64,000 nt of DNA, taken from NCBI RefSeq assembly GCF_012932445.1, contig NZ_JAAIIJ010000003.1:124001-188000 (forward strand). The letters run 5' to 3'. The stretch is from Bifidobacterium panos (GTDB lineage Bacteria; Actinomycetota; Actinomycetes; Actinomycetales; Bifidobacteriaceae). A model generated the notes under the pieces. It saw only the letters and a list, made by a program, of their open reading frames with translations. It was not told the origin of the DNA and ran no database searches. Of the stretch, positions 27,557 to 38,869 are shown piece by piece. Positions within the stretch are counted from its first letter, which is position 1. Every line of letters begins with the position of its first letter. The position numbers and the translations under genes were made by a program.

Positions 27557-28840
27557 TCAGTCGTCCGGCAGATCGGCGGGCACGTTCTTCAGGATGGCGA
27601 GCGCCTCGTCCACGTCCTCGGCGCTGACGATCAGCGGTGGGGCGAAACGCAACGCATCGGCGCGCACCGCATTGACGATCAGCCCGCGCTCAAGACACCA
27701 GTTCATCACCGCGTGGGCGCACGGATGGCCCAGTTCCACCGCATCGAGCAGACCGCGGCCTCGCACCGACACGTACAGCGGATTGCCGCAAGCCATCAGC
27801 CCCTCACGCAACTGGGTGCCGCGCGCTTCGGCGTTGGCGAGCAGATGCTCGTGTTCGATGACGCTCAGCGTGGCCAATCCAGCCGCCGCGCCGAGCGGGT
27901 TGCCAGCGAACGTGGAGCCGTGCGAACCCGGGGCGAACAGCGCGGCGAGCTTGCCGCCGAAAGCAATCATGCCGCCCATCGGGAAACCTCCGGCAACCCC
28001 CTTGGCGAACGTGACCATATCCGGCGTGACGCCGTCAGACAGGTCTTCGCGCTGGAAGGCAAACCATGCACCAGTGCGACCGATGCCCGTCTGCACCTCA
28101 TCGAAAATCAGCAACGCGCGGTTCTCGTCGCACAGCTGACGCGCCTGCTTGACGAACTGCGCGCCGACCGGCCGCACGCCGGCTTCGCCCTGAATAAGCT
28201 CCATAATCACGGCGGCGACAGGGGCCTTATCGCCCTTTCCGCTCGCCTCAAACGCGGCCTTCAGCGCCTCGGCGTCACCCGCTTCGACGAACTCGACATT
28301 CGGCATCAGCGGCTCGAACGGCTCACGAATGGCGGGCTTATACGTGGCGGCCAGCGCGCCAAGCGTGCGCCCATGGAATCCGTCGACCAGCGCGATAATA
28401 CGCGACGAACCGTCGGCCGCCAGCGTGCGCCCATGCAGCTTGGCGAGCTTCAGCGCCGCTTCATTGCCCTCAGCTCCGGAATTGGAGAAATACACGCGCG
28501 AGCCCTCGGGCGCACCGGCAAGTTCAAGGAGCTTGGCGGCCAACTCGATTTGCGGCTCGGAGGCGAAATAGTTGCTCACATGGGCGACTTTCGCGGCCTG
28601 TTCGCTCACGGCCTTCACCCACGCGGGGTGCGCATAGCCGAGCGAGTTGACGGCGATGCCGCCGAGGAAATCGAGGTAGCGGTTGCCATCCACGTCCCAA
28701 ACATACGTGCCTTCGCCGTGATCCATCACGCGCAACGGCGTGCCGAACACGTTCATGTGCACACGTGAATACTCCCCCAGCCATTTGGCATCTTTGGAAC
28801 CAAGCGTTTCCAGTGTCTGATCTGCGCTCTCACTTGCCAT
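27557..28840 (-). CDS. argD: Acetylornithine aminotransferase
   Basis: ArgD transaminates N-acetylglutamate semialdehyde with glutamate, using PLP. The 427-residue class III aminotransferase shows [45 protein letters not shown] (PLP aspartate), and [13 protein letters not shown] (Schiff-base lysine). It overlaps argB by 11 nt, so the two are translationally coupled. The N-terminal 20 residues before [16 protein letters not shown] are variable. Confidence 0.96.
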   Translation of the reverse strand: MASESADQTLETLGSKDAKWLGEYSRVHMNVFGTPLRVMDHGEGTYVWDVDGNRYLDFLGGIAVNSLGYAHPAWVKAVSEQAAKVAHVSNYFASEPQIELAAKLLELAGAPEGSRVYFSNSGAEGNEAALKLAKLHGRTLAADGSSRIIALVDGFHGRTLGALAATYKPAIREPFEPLMPNVEFVEAGDAEALKAAFEASGKGDKAPVAAVIMELIQGEAGVRPVGAQFVKQARQLCDENRALLIFDEVQTGIGRTGAWFAFQREDLSDGVTPDMVTFAKGVAGGFPMGGMIAFGGKLAALFAPGSHGSTFAGNPLGAAAGLATLSVIEHEHLLANAEARGTQLREGLMACGNPLYVSVRGRGLLDAVELGHPCAHAVMNWCLERGLIVNAVRADALRFAPPLIVSAEDVDEALAILKNVPADLPDD

Positions 28841-29783
28841 AGGAACTCCTCATCTCGACGCCCTCATCGGCCACCACCATGGTGCCGATGCCGGCGGACG
28901 TGAATATCTCGTTCAAAATCGAATGCGGCTTGCGCCCGTCGATGATGTGCGCTTGGGGCACACCGCCGTCGATGGCGCGCACGCACGCCTCCATCTTGGG
29001 CCTCATGCCGGATTCTAGGTCGGGCAACATGTCGCGCAATGGCTCCACGCCGATGCGGCCGATCAGGGAACCGCGGTCGGGCCAGTCGGCATACAGGCCG
29101 TCCACGTCGGTCAGAATCACCAGCTTATGCGCACCCACGGCGGCGGCGAGGGCGGCGGCGGCGGAATCGGCATTCACGTTGAGCACTTCGGTGGCATCTT
29201 CCTCGTTCGGCGCTACGGACGAAACCACGGGAATACGCCCGGCGCTCACCAAATCCTCCACGGCGGAGGCGTCCACGCTCACCACGTCGCCCACCAGGCC
29301 GATGTCGGCGGGCTTGCCGTCGATGACGGGGCGGCGCTGCATGGCGGAGAACAGGCCGCCGTCCTCGCCGGAGAGCCCCACGGCGAACGGGCCGTGCGCA
29401 TTGATCAGCCCCACCAGTTCACGCGACACTTTGCCGGTGAGCACCATGCGCACCACGTCCATCGCCTCGGGCGTGGTGACGCGCAGGCCGCCCTTGAACT
29501 CCGACTTGATGCCCAGCGCCTTGAGCATCTGGGAAATCTGCGGGCCGCCGCCGTGCACGACAATGGGGTGCAGCCCCACTTGGCGCAGAAACACCATATC
29601 CTCAGCGAAGCATGACTTGAGATGCTCGTCGATCATGGCGTTGCCGCCGTATTTGACGACGATGCGCTGGCCGGCGAACTCCTCCAGCCACGGCAGTGCC
29701 TCGATAAGCACTTCCGCCTTCTGGTCGGCGCGCAGATCCGTGTGCACGTCGAAGTGGAATCCGGGCCCTTTCAGTTCGCTCAT
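28830..29783 (-). CDS. argB: Acetylglutamate kinase
   Basis: ArgB phosphorylates N-acetylglutamate and is commonly the arginine-inhibited control point. The 317-residue protein has [13 protein letters not shown] (phosphate-binding lysine and glycines), [16 protein letters not shown], and the later [17 protein letters not shown] and [15 protein letters not shown]. The N-terminal extension of about 20 residues before the kinase core is a feature of arginine-sensitive enzymes, which fits feedback control. It follows argJ across a 309-bp gap that holds elements B and C. Confidence 0.96.
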   Translation of the reverse strand: MSELKGPGFHFDVHTDLRADQKAEVLIEALPWLEEFAGQRIVVKYGGNAMIDEHLKSCFAEDMVFLRQVGLHPIVVHGGGPQISQMLKALGIKSEFKGGLRVTTPEAMDVVRMVLTGKVSRELVGLINAHGPFAVGLSGEDGGLFSAMQRRPVIDGKPADIGLVGDVVSVDASAVEDLVSAGRIPVVSSVAPNEEDATEVLNVNADSAAAALAAAVGAHKLVILTDVDGLYADWPDRGSLIGRIGVEPLRDMLPDLESGMRPKMEACVRAIDGGVPQAHIIDGRKPHSILNEIFTSAGIGTMVVADEGVEMRSSYGK

Positions 29784-29861
29784 ATTCCCATATTCCCTTT
29801 CCTGCTATCCGTAAGCGAAGTCTGTTCCTATATCGTTATAAGCCTGTCTCGGGTCACGTCC

Positions 29862-29954
29862 GGGCTGGATTGGCGGCTGTCTTGTTATTCGACACCCTCC
29901 AGGCCGGTAGGCCAAGCTTTATGTCTCATAACAAGACAGCCGCCAATCCAGCCC
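29862..29954. repeat. Palindromic element B (26-41-26) between argB and argJ
   Basis: Left arm 29862–29887 begins GGGCTGGATTGGCGGC and right arm 29929–29954 is its exact reverse complement over all 26 bp. The core 29888–29928 is the inverse of the core in elements A and C, with three differences from A. The arms share spaced G positions with the arms of A and C but differ at many sites, and each difference is matched in the partner arm. Confidence 0.85.
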
Positions 29955-29984
29955 TCGCTCCAGTGCCATGTTACGCGGACATGA

Positions 29985-30077
29985 GGGCTGGGTGGTTGGC
30001 AGACCTGTTGTGAGACGTAAGACTTGGCCTACCGGCCCGGAGGGTGTCGAACAACGGGTCTGCCAACCACCCAGCCC
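29985..30077. repeat. Palindromic element C (26-41-26) between argB and argJ
   Basis: Left arm 29985–30010 begins GGGCTGGGTGGTTGGC. Right arm 30052–30077 is complementary except at one position (30006), a U·G pair in a plus-strand RNA. The core 30011–30051 differs from the core of A at a single base. It lies 30 bp from element B in opposite core orientation and ends 15 bp before the argJ stop. Confidence 0.85.
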
Positions 30078-30092
30078 GACACCCGTAACACA

Positions 30093-31262
30093 CTAGCTTT
30101 CGTAGTCGGCGTTGATGTGGACGTATTCGTGGGTGAGGTCGTCGGTCCACACGGTGGCTTCGGCCTCGCCGGCGTTCAGATCGATGTCGATGCACACTTC
30201 GCGCGGCGTCATGTCGACTTCGCTGCGATCGCGCCCTGCCCCTGCGTGTTCGCAGATGCGCACGCCGTTGACGTCGACGGTCACCTTTTCGACATCGTAT
30301 GGCGCGACATCAGGCGGCACGGTGCCGAGCGAGGAGACGATGCGCCCCCAGTTCGGATCATTGCCGCTGATGGCGCATTTGAGCAGGTTGGACGCCGCCA
30401 CGGCACGGCCACAGGCGAGCGCGGCCTCTTCGGTGGTGGCACCGGTGACGGTGATTTTGATGTCGTGGCTTGCGCCCTCGCCGTCACCGATGATCTGACG
30501 AGCGAGGGATGCACAGGCTTGACTGACGAGCTTGTTGAACTCATCCGAGTCGGGTTCGACGCCCGAGGCACCGGAGGCGAGCAGCAGCACGGTGTCGTTG
30601 GTGGACATGCAGCCGTCCACGTCGATGCGGTTGAACGAATGCTCGGTGGCAACGGCGAGCGCGGCTTGCAACTGGCCGGCGGAAACAACGGCGTCGGTGG
30701 TGATAACGCACAGCATGGTGGCCAGCTGCGGGGCGATCATGCCCGAGCCCTTGACCATGCCGCCGATCTTGAAACCGGTCGAACCGGTCAGCTCCACGGT
30801 TTTCGGCTTGGTGTCGGTGGTCATGATGGCTTGCGAGGCGTCGGCTCCGGCTTGCTCGGTGCTGGCAAGCGCGGCGTGCGCGGCCTTCGCGCCGTCGAGC
30901 ACACGGTCGAGCGGCAGGAGCTCCCCAATCAGGCCGGTGGAGCACACGGCCACGTCGTCGGCATCACAGCCGAGCAGCCCGGCAACGGTTTCGGCGGTGG
31001 CCTTGGACTGGGCGTAGCCGGCTTCGCCTGTGCAGGCGTTTGCGCCTCCGGAGTTCAAAATCACGGACTTAATATGCCCGTCCGACACCGCGGCACGCGA
31101 CCAGACAACGGGAGCGGCGCAGAAACGGTTCGGGGTGAATACGCCGGCCGCCGCGTCGAGCGGGCCGTTGTTGACCACGAGGGCGAGGTCTTTTTTGCCC
31201 GCCGCCGAGATGCCGGCTTCAATGCCGGCTGCGGAAAATCCTTGTGCGAATGTGACGCTCAC
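30093..31262 (-). CDS. argJ: Glutamate N-acetyltransferase / ornithine acetyltransferase
   Basis: ArgJ recycles the acetyl group from N-acetylornithine to glutamate; bifunctional forms also use acetyl-CoA. It is an Ntn-type enzyme that cleaves itself. The autoprocessing site is visible in MVKGSGMIAPQLATMLCVIT, where Thr of ATML becomes the nucleophile. Other landmarks are ILNSGGANACTGEAG and MSTNDTVLLLASG. The 389-residue length is normal. It overlaps argC by four nt (30093–31262 against 31259). Confidence 0.96.
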   Translation of the reverse strand: MSVTFAQGFSAAGIEAGISAAGKKDLALVVNNGPLDAAAGVFTPNRFCAAPVVWSRAAVSDGHIKSVILNSGGANACTGEAGYAQSKATAETVAGLLGCDADDVAVCSTGLIGELLPLDRVLDGAKAAHAALASTEQAGADASQAIMTTDTKPKTVELTGSTGFKIGGMVKGSGMIAPQLATMLCVITTDAVVSAGQLQAALAVATEHSFNRIDVDGCMSTNDTVLLLASGASGVEPDSDEFNKLVSQACASLARQIIGDGEGASHDIKITVTGATTEEAALACGRAVAASNLLKCAISGNDPNWGRIVSSLGTVPPDVAPYDVEKVTVDVNGVRICEHAGAGRDRSEVDMTPREVCIDIDLNAGEAEATVWTDDLTHEYVHINADYES

Positions 31263-32353
31263 GGTGCGACTCCGATCTTGCTCAGGCCCTGATCCTCGGG
31301 CAGCCCCAGGGCGATGTTCAGTGACTGCACCGCTTGCCCGGCGGTGCCACGGTTGAGGTTGTCGATGGCGGCGAAGGCGATGATGCGCCCGGCCTTACGG
31401 TCGGTGACCACCTGCAGGTGCGCGGCATTCGAGCCGATGACGTTGCCGGTGGCGGGCAGTGCGCCTTCGGGCAGCAGCACAATGAAATCCTGGCCTTCAT
31501 AGGCCTTGACCCATGCGGCGCGAATCTCGTCGTCGCTCATTTGGCGCGCTTTGTCGCTCATGGCAGCGCTGACGGTGGCGAGGATGCCTCGCGACATCGG
31601 GGCCAGCACCGGCGTGAAACTCAACGTGAACTCGCTGGCCGCGGCCGCGTTTTTGCCGGCCGCATGGGCGAAGTTCTGCAGAATCTCGGGGATATGCCGA
31701 TGCGTACCGCCCACGCCATACGGCAGCGCGGATTGCAACGCTTCGGCGGCAAGCAGGTTGGTGCGTTTCAGATTCTTGCCCGCGCCAGAATATCCAACGA
31801 CGAGATCGGCCACGATGCTTTTCGGCTCGACAAGCCCTTGCGCGATGCCCGGTTGGATGGCCAGCGTGGTGGCGGTGACGTTGCAGCCGGGGCCGGCGAT
31901 GCGCTTGGTGCCAGGCAGGGCCGTGCGCTGACGTGCGTAAGTGCCGTCCGGATTGGTGCCCACGATGAGTTCGGGCATGCCATACGTCCAGTGAGCATAG
32001 AAGTCGCCGCCATAGAACTCATCCCACGCACTTTGCTCTTCGAGGCGGTGGTCGGCGCCCAAATCAACAACGATTGCGTTGTCGTCAAGCTGCGAGGCGA
32101 GCTTGCCCGACGCCCCGTGCGGCAACGCGAGAATAATCACATCGTGCCCGTTGAGCACTTCGGGCGTGGTGTCTTCCACAACCAAATCGGCCAATTGGGG
32201 AATATGAGGCATATGCTTCGCCATCGATTCGCCCACCGAGGAATGCCCGGCCACGCAGGTCACTTCGAAATCGGGGTGCCTCGCGAGAATGCGCAACGCC
32301 TCACCGCCCGCATACCCCGTGGCTCCCGCCACAGCAACCGTATATTTCGCCAT
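31259..32353 (-). CDS. argC: N-acetyl-gamma-glutamyl-phosphate reductase
   Basis: ArgC reduces N-acetylglutamyl phosphate with NADPH. The 364-residue protein has the dinucleotide loop VAVAGATGYAGGEALRIL, the catalytic cysteine in IAGPGCNVTATTLAIQPG, and GTHRHIPEI. ATG 32353 is preferred over GTG 32359 because AAAGGA lies seven nt upstream of the ATG. It is the first gene of the arg cluster, with an ArgR-box-like palindrome 46–72 bp upstream. Confidence 0.96.
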   Translation of the reverse strand: MAKYTVAVAGATGYAGGEALRILARHPDFEVTCVAGHSSVGESMAKHMPHIPQLADLVVEDTTPEVLNGHDVIILALPHGASGKLASQLDDNAIVVDLGADHRLEEQSAWDEFYGGDFYAHWTYGMPELIVGTNPDGTYARQRTALPGTKRIAGPGCNVTATTLAIQPGIAQGLVEPKSIVADLVVGYSGAGKNLKRTNLLAAEALQSALPYGVGGTHRHIPEILQNFAHAAGKNAAAASEFTLSFTPVLAPMSRGILATVSAAMSDKARQMSDDEIRAAWVKAYEGQDFIVLLPEGALPATGNVIGSNAAHLQVVTDRKAGRIIAFAAIDNLNRGTAGQAVQSLNIALGLPEDQGLSKIGVAP

Positions 32354-32398
32354 ATTCACGTCCTTTATCGTTTATTCGATACGACTGAGCATACAACG

Positions 32399-32426
32399 GT
32401 ATACAGACTACTGCATAATTATGCAT
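32399..32426. promoter_or_regulatory. ArgR-box-like operator upstream of argC
   Basis: The segment contains GTATACAGACTACTGCATAA and the perfect palindrome TGCATAATTATGCA at 32412–32425. It closely resembles the site before argG. Its location before the first arg gene fits the main operator. Confidence 0.75.
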
Positions 32427-32615
32427 TCAGTGGCGTAAGGCGAACTCGCCTCCATATTCGCCCAGACCCATCAAACAGCTCACGAGGCTGTTGTGCATGA
32501 GTGGGCGGCATGCACACTGAGAACGATGGTAAGAGACGCTGCAACCGGGATGGGCCAAGGACGAACTGTTATGTCGGCGGAATATCACGAAAGACACGGG
32601 AGAGACTTGTTACGG

Positions 32616-35354
<2,739 letters not shown>

Positions 35355-38300
35355 CTACTCGCTCAAGGAACGAATGAACTGGGCCTGAACCACGTCGATG
35401 CCGTTGGCGTCATCGTCGTTCATGCGCGCGGCGGCCACCGACAAAGTGCGGGCCGGCACGAATAGCCCCTCGTCCACCGTCAGGCGCGCCGCGTCACGCA
35501 CAATGCCGGCCGCCTCGGTATGTGGCCAAACAGGCAGACCCTTGCGATGCAACAGAGGCGCGGCCTCCGCGACGGTCGCCGGCACCGATATGCACTGCGA
35601 TTCGGCACGGGAGAACAACTCCTGCAACTCGCCTTGCAGCGCCCCAATCTGGCCGGGGGCAATGTAGTCGCTCATGATATAGGCCGCGGCGGCGGTATCG
35701 AAACGATCCTGCATCCACTCGGCATAAGCGAGGCGATAATAGGCGAACGCGGCATCGTCACGGTCAAGTGCCACCAGCAAGGCGTTCAGGCATGCCGCGC
35801 GCGCCGAATCCCAATCCTCGTTGCGGGCAAGCTGCACGGCGAGCTTGAGATGGGGCAACGGATAGGCCGGTGCATAGGCGACCGCCGCGTTAAGATGCCC
35901 CAGCGACGCCTCGGCCCCTTTAAGTTGCGAGAGCACGTCGGCCATTTCCATGTGCGCATAAAACAGATTGTCGGGAATGAGCACCGTGCGCTCCCCCGGC
36001 GTGGCGAACAGGCGGTTATATACCACACGTTCGGCATAGGAGTTGAAGTAGCGCGGCACCCCATCATTGCGCGCAAACAGCGCATCGAGCCGTTGCAGAA
36101 TCTCCTCGCCCGACTGGATGGCCTGATCGGCCTGCCCGGAGAACAGCAGGTCGCGCACCCTCGCGCGCTCTTTGTCCAGATCGTAGGACAGTTTCAACGA
36201 CACCGCAGGAGTGTCGTGCCCGTCAATCAGGGCACTGGTGATGGTGGGTGCCTGCTCGCTGAGCTCCGGGTCGGCGATGATATCGACGATTTGCATGGCG
36301 TGGCGGGCCTTGGTGACGCGCGGCAGCGATTCGTCGGTGGCCAGACGGTGGAAATCGCCGTCCGCGCGCTCGATCAGGTCGGCTCGTTGAATGGACAGAC
36401 CCAGCGCATTCGCCGTCCCTAGCACCTGCGCCGCCTGTGGGCTGAACTTATGGTCGGCCATTTCAGGCTCCCGCTGGGACCCAACCGGAGCGAACATGCC
36501 ATCGCGCAGGTCGAAGTCGGCGGTGATCGGCTCCAACGCACCGTCCCCGTCCACATCCATGGTCGCCTCGAACATGCGGTAGGTGTCTTGCGGGTGCTCA
36601 AGCCCGTCCTGTGCCATTCTGGCCAAGAACTCCTCGCGCGTGAAGCGAACGGTGGCCAGACACCGCACTGTGGGATTGCGCCTCAGGACGTTCATCGGGT
36701 CGTCGGAGGCATCGTCATTGTCGTCCCCGTTTTCGTCGGCATCATCCGGCACATCACCGGGGGCGCAGAACACCGTCTCATCGATGTCGATGTCCTTGAC
36801 CAAATCCTCGAAACGCCGTTGCATGGCGTCGTCGGAGCCGTCCTCATCCTCCAAATCGGCCACCGAAGACGACGAAGTACGCATGGGGTCGCCGTGAAAA
36901 TCACCGTCTTTGGGTTCGCCACGCCCCGAGCCCATATCGCCGGATTGCATGCGTTCAAACGCGCCAAGCGCCTCACTCATCATTTGTTGGATGGCGGAAT
37001 CCTGTTCGGCGATGGCCTCCTCCAACCCCAAGGAGTCGACGCGCAACGACACCTCGTTCACCTGATCGGAGGCACCGAAGCTCAGCATGGCCAGCATCAG
37101 TCCAACCCGCAGATTGTAGGCGGCGCTCATCACCGCGCGTTCACGATCATCCAGCTCGATCCACGAACTCGACTGTTCGTCGTACCGGCTCGCCGGCATC
37201 ATCGACACGCCCGCCGCCGTGAATCCGACGGCCACCCTTCTGTCGGCAAGATTGGAACGCACCGAAACATCGAAGCGATATGGCAGACGCAAGCGGCGCA
37301 CCAGCAGCGACATGGCCTGCCGATACCCCCACTCGGAATCGTTCGGGCCGAGATCGTGCGCGGTGCGATGCGCGGCATCAAACAACGCCCACATCGAACT
37401 GCTCCCGGGATCCGGCGCCTCGTCGACTCCCAAAGCGAGCAGGGCCGGGTTGTCGAGCATATGCAAATCGATGGCGGAGGCTTGGGCGCGCGACACCGTT
37501 TCCTCGGTGGGTTCAAGACCCAGTCTCGCGTTGCGTTCCAGCCAGGCGCTCACCATGGCGAAACGGTTCAGATTGCCTTCGATGGCGAGCGCGCGCAATA
37601 CAGGCGCCAATTCCAACGACGAATCCCAACTGAAGAAATATCGCCCCGAGTAGCTGGAAGTGAACAAATGCAATGGCTCCGCGCCATGCATGGCCTCCAG
37701 GCCGGGCACTTCGTCAAGCGCTCCGGCCTCACGCATCAGCTCGGCGAAATGATCCTCCAAACCGGACACGCGCATGCCGTGCGCGCGGGCATCATGCATG
37801 TCGCTCACCGAGCGGCGAATCGCCCCTATCGGCGCCTCGCGGTTGAGCCGGCGAAAGATATTGCCCGAACCGAAACCAATCAGGGTGCCCTGCATCTGAG
37901 GCAACACATAAGCGGCAAAGAAGGAGATGGCCATGGCGTCACGATATTCCAGACCTTCGCGCATCGATTGGGGCAGCTTGTGACGCATCTGATCAAGCCG
38001 ATACCCACTCTTGGAACGCGACCAGGAGGCGAGCCATGTCATGCGCCCGTTGGCTTCACGCCCAACAACGTCACCGTAATTCGAGCGTTCCTTGATCAGC
38101 ATGAAACGCGGCTGGCTATTGTGCAGATCCGCCCTCGCCTCGGTGCTGAAAAACACGCGCCCCCTGCCGTCGGCCACGGCGATCTGCGAGAAATGGTCGC
38201 GGTCGGTGAACACGCCCAGGGCGAAAGCGTTGCCTTGGAATGCAGGCAACTGCGCCCATCCCAAGGTCAGATGCTCGGGAACGTCGTGAAAATTCAGCAG

Positions 38301-38531
38301 ACGCCGCTTGATCAACGGCCCCAATCTCACGCTGTTCTCGATGAGTTGGGCGAGCAGTATGGCCAGTTCGTCGGAACCGGTGCTTTCGACATGCTGCTGT
38401 TCAAAAGTGACTGCGAATGGATCGACGCGACGGATGATCGTCTTCAATTGGCGAGACAGTCGCGACGTCCACCGCCGCGCGCGCTCAAGGGCACTCGCCA
38501 TGGAATCGGAGTGGAACTTGCGTGCTGCCAT
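35355..38531 (-). CDS. Very large helical/TPR-like protein, function unknown
   Basis: About 1058 residues. No enzymatic family is recognised. An acidic linker (residues about 575–650, DDADENGDDNDDASDD) separates an N-terminal helical region from a C-terminal region with TPR-like units (MADVLSQLKGAEASLGHLNAA, LAVQLARNEDWDSARAACLNA, YRLAYAEWMQDRFDTAAAAY). There is no signal peptide and no clear membrane segment. ATG 38531 is chosen because GGAAGA lies nine nt upstream; ATG 38540 is too close to it and GTG 38567 has no site. The gene is probably cotranscribed with ligA. Proteins of this kind look restricted to bifidobacteria and relatives, which is inference. Confidence 0.75.
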   Translation of the reverse strand: MAARKFHSDSMASALERARRWTSRLSRQLKTIIRRVDPFAVTFEQQHVESTGSDELAILLAQLIENSVRLGPLIKRRLLNFHDVPEHLTLGWAQLPAFQGNAFALGVFTDRDHFSQIAVADGRGRVFFSTEARADLHNSQPRFMLIKERSNYGDVVGREANGRMTWLASWSRSKSGYRLDQMRHKLPQSMREGLEYRDAMAISFFAAYVLPQMQGTLIGFGSGNIFRRLNREAPIGAIRRSVSDMHDARAHGMRVSGLEDHFAELMREAGALDEVPGLEAMHGAEPLHLFTSSYSGRYFFSWDSSLELAPVLRALAIEGNLNRFAMVSAWLERNARLGLEPTEETVSRAQASAIDLHMLDNPALLALGVDEAPDPGSSSMWALFDAAHRTAHDLGPNDSEWGYRQAMSLLVRRLRLPYRFDVSVRSNLADRRVAVGFTAAGVSMMPASRYDEQSSSWIELDDRERAVMSAAYNLRVGLMLAMLSFGASDQVNEVSLRVDSLGLEEAIAEQDSAIQQMMSEALGAFERMQSGDMGSGRGEPKDGDFHGDPMRTSSSSVADLEDEDGSDDAMQRRFEDLVKDIDIDETVFCAPGDVPDDADENGDDNDDASDDPMNVLRRNPTVRCLATVRFTREEFLARMAQDGLEHPQDTYRMFEATMDVDGDGALEPITADFDLRDGMFAPVGSQREPEMADHKFSPQAAQVLGTANALGLSIQRADLIERADGDFHRLATDESLPRVTKARHAMQIVDIIADPELSEQAPTITSALIDGHDTPAVSLKLSYDLDKERARVRDLLFSGQADQAIQSGEEILQRLDALFARNDGVPRYFNSYAERVVYNRLFATPGERTVLIPDNLFYAHMEMADVLSQLKGAEASLGHLNAAVAYAPAYPLPHLKLAVQLARNEDWDSARAACLNALLVALDRDDAAFAYYRLAYAEWMQDRFDTAAAAYIMSDYIAPGQIGALQGELQELFSRAESQCISVPATVAEAAPLLHRKGLPVWPHTEAAGIVRDAARLTVDEGLFVPARTLSVAAARMNDDDANGIDVVQAQFIRSLSE

Positions 38532-38869
38532 GTTTTCCATTCTTCCAACGCAACCAGACATGAGCACGAGAACTGCCTGTGTGCTGACGGTAAGTTACCC
38601 GATGGTTGCTGGTGGGTTTGCTTATGGGTTTTGTATCCTACCGGGTTTGGCTCGTGGGTTTTACCTCCTATGGGTTTTTCGGCAATCTGCCGCGGGTCTG
38701 CTGCCAGTTCGCTATGGTTTTGTCTCCTATATGGGTTTACCTCCCTTAAGTTCACTTCCAGGGGTTTGCCCCCACGGGTTTCTTTTCCCGAAAGGTCGTC
38801 GGCGGGCGGACCGCCTATAGGGTGCAGGTTGCTCATGGGTTGCCCATAGGTTGCCTATAGAATGATGGA
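38532..38869. repeat. Gap with about ten GGGTTT units
   Basis: Between two divergent genes the plus strand carries repeated GGGTTT or GGGTTTT at intervals of roughly 12–25 nt (about 38600–38790), often preceded by TAT or CGT, then further GGGTTG units near the end. The opposite strand reads as AAACCC. A 130-codon frame on the minus strand (38444–38836) is rich in Gln, His and Lys and shows no family features. The stretch must contain both divergent promoters. Confidence 0.6.

Noticed and set aside
38444..38836. 130-codon minus-strand frame across the GGGTTT region
   Set aside because: Composition reflects the DNA repeat, it overlaps the start of the TPR-like gene, and no ribosome site is seen.
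36450..38849. 799-codon plus-strand frame opposite the large TPR-like gene
   Set aside because: Histidine- and arginine-rich shadow with no family features; the minus-strand protein has coherent domains.
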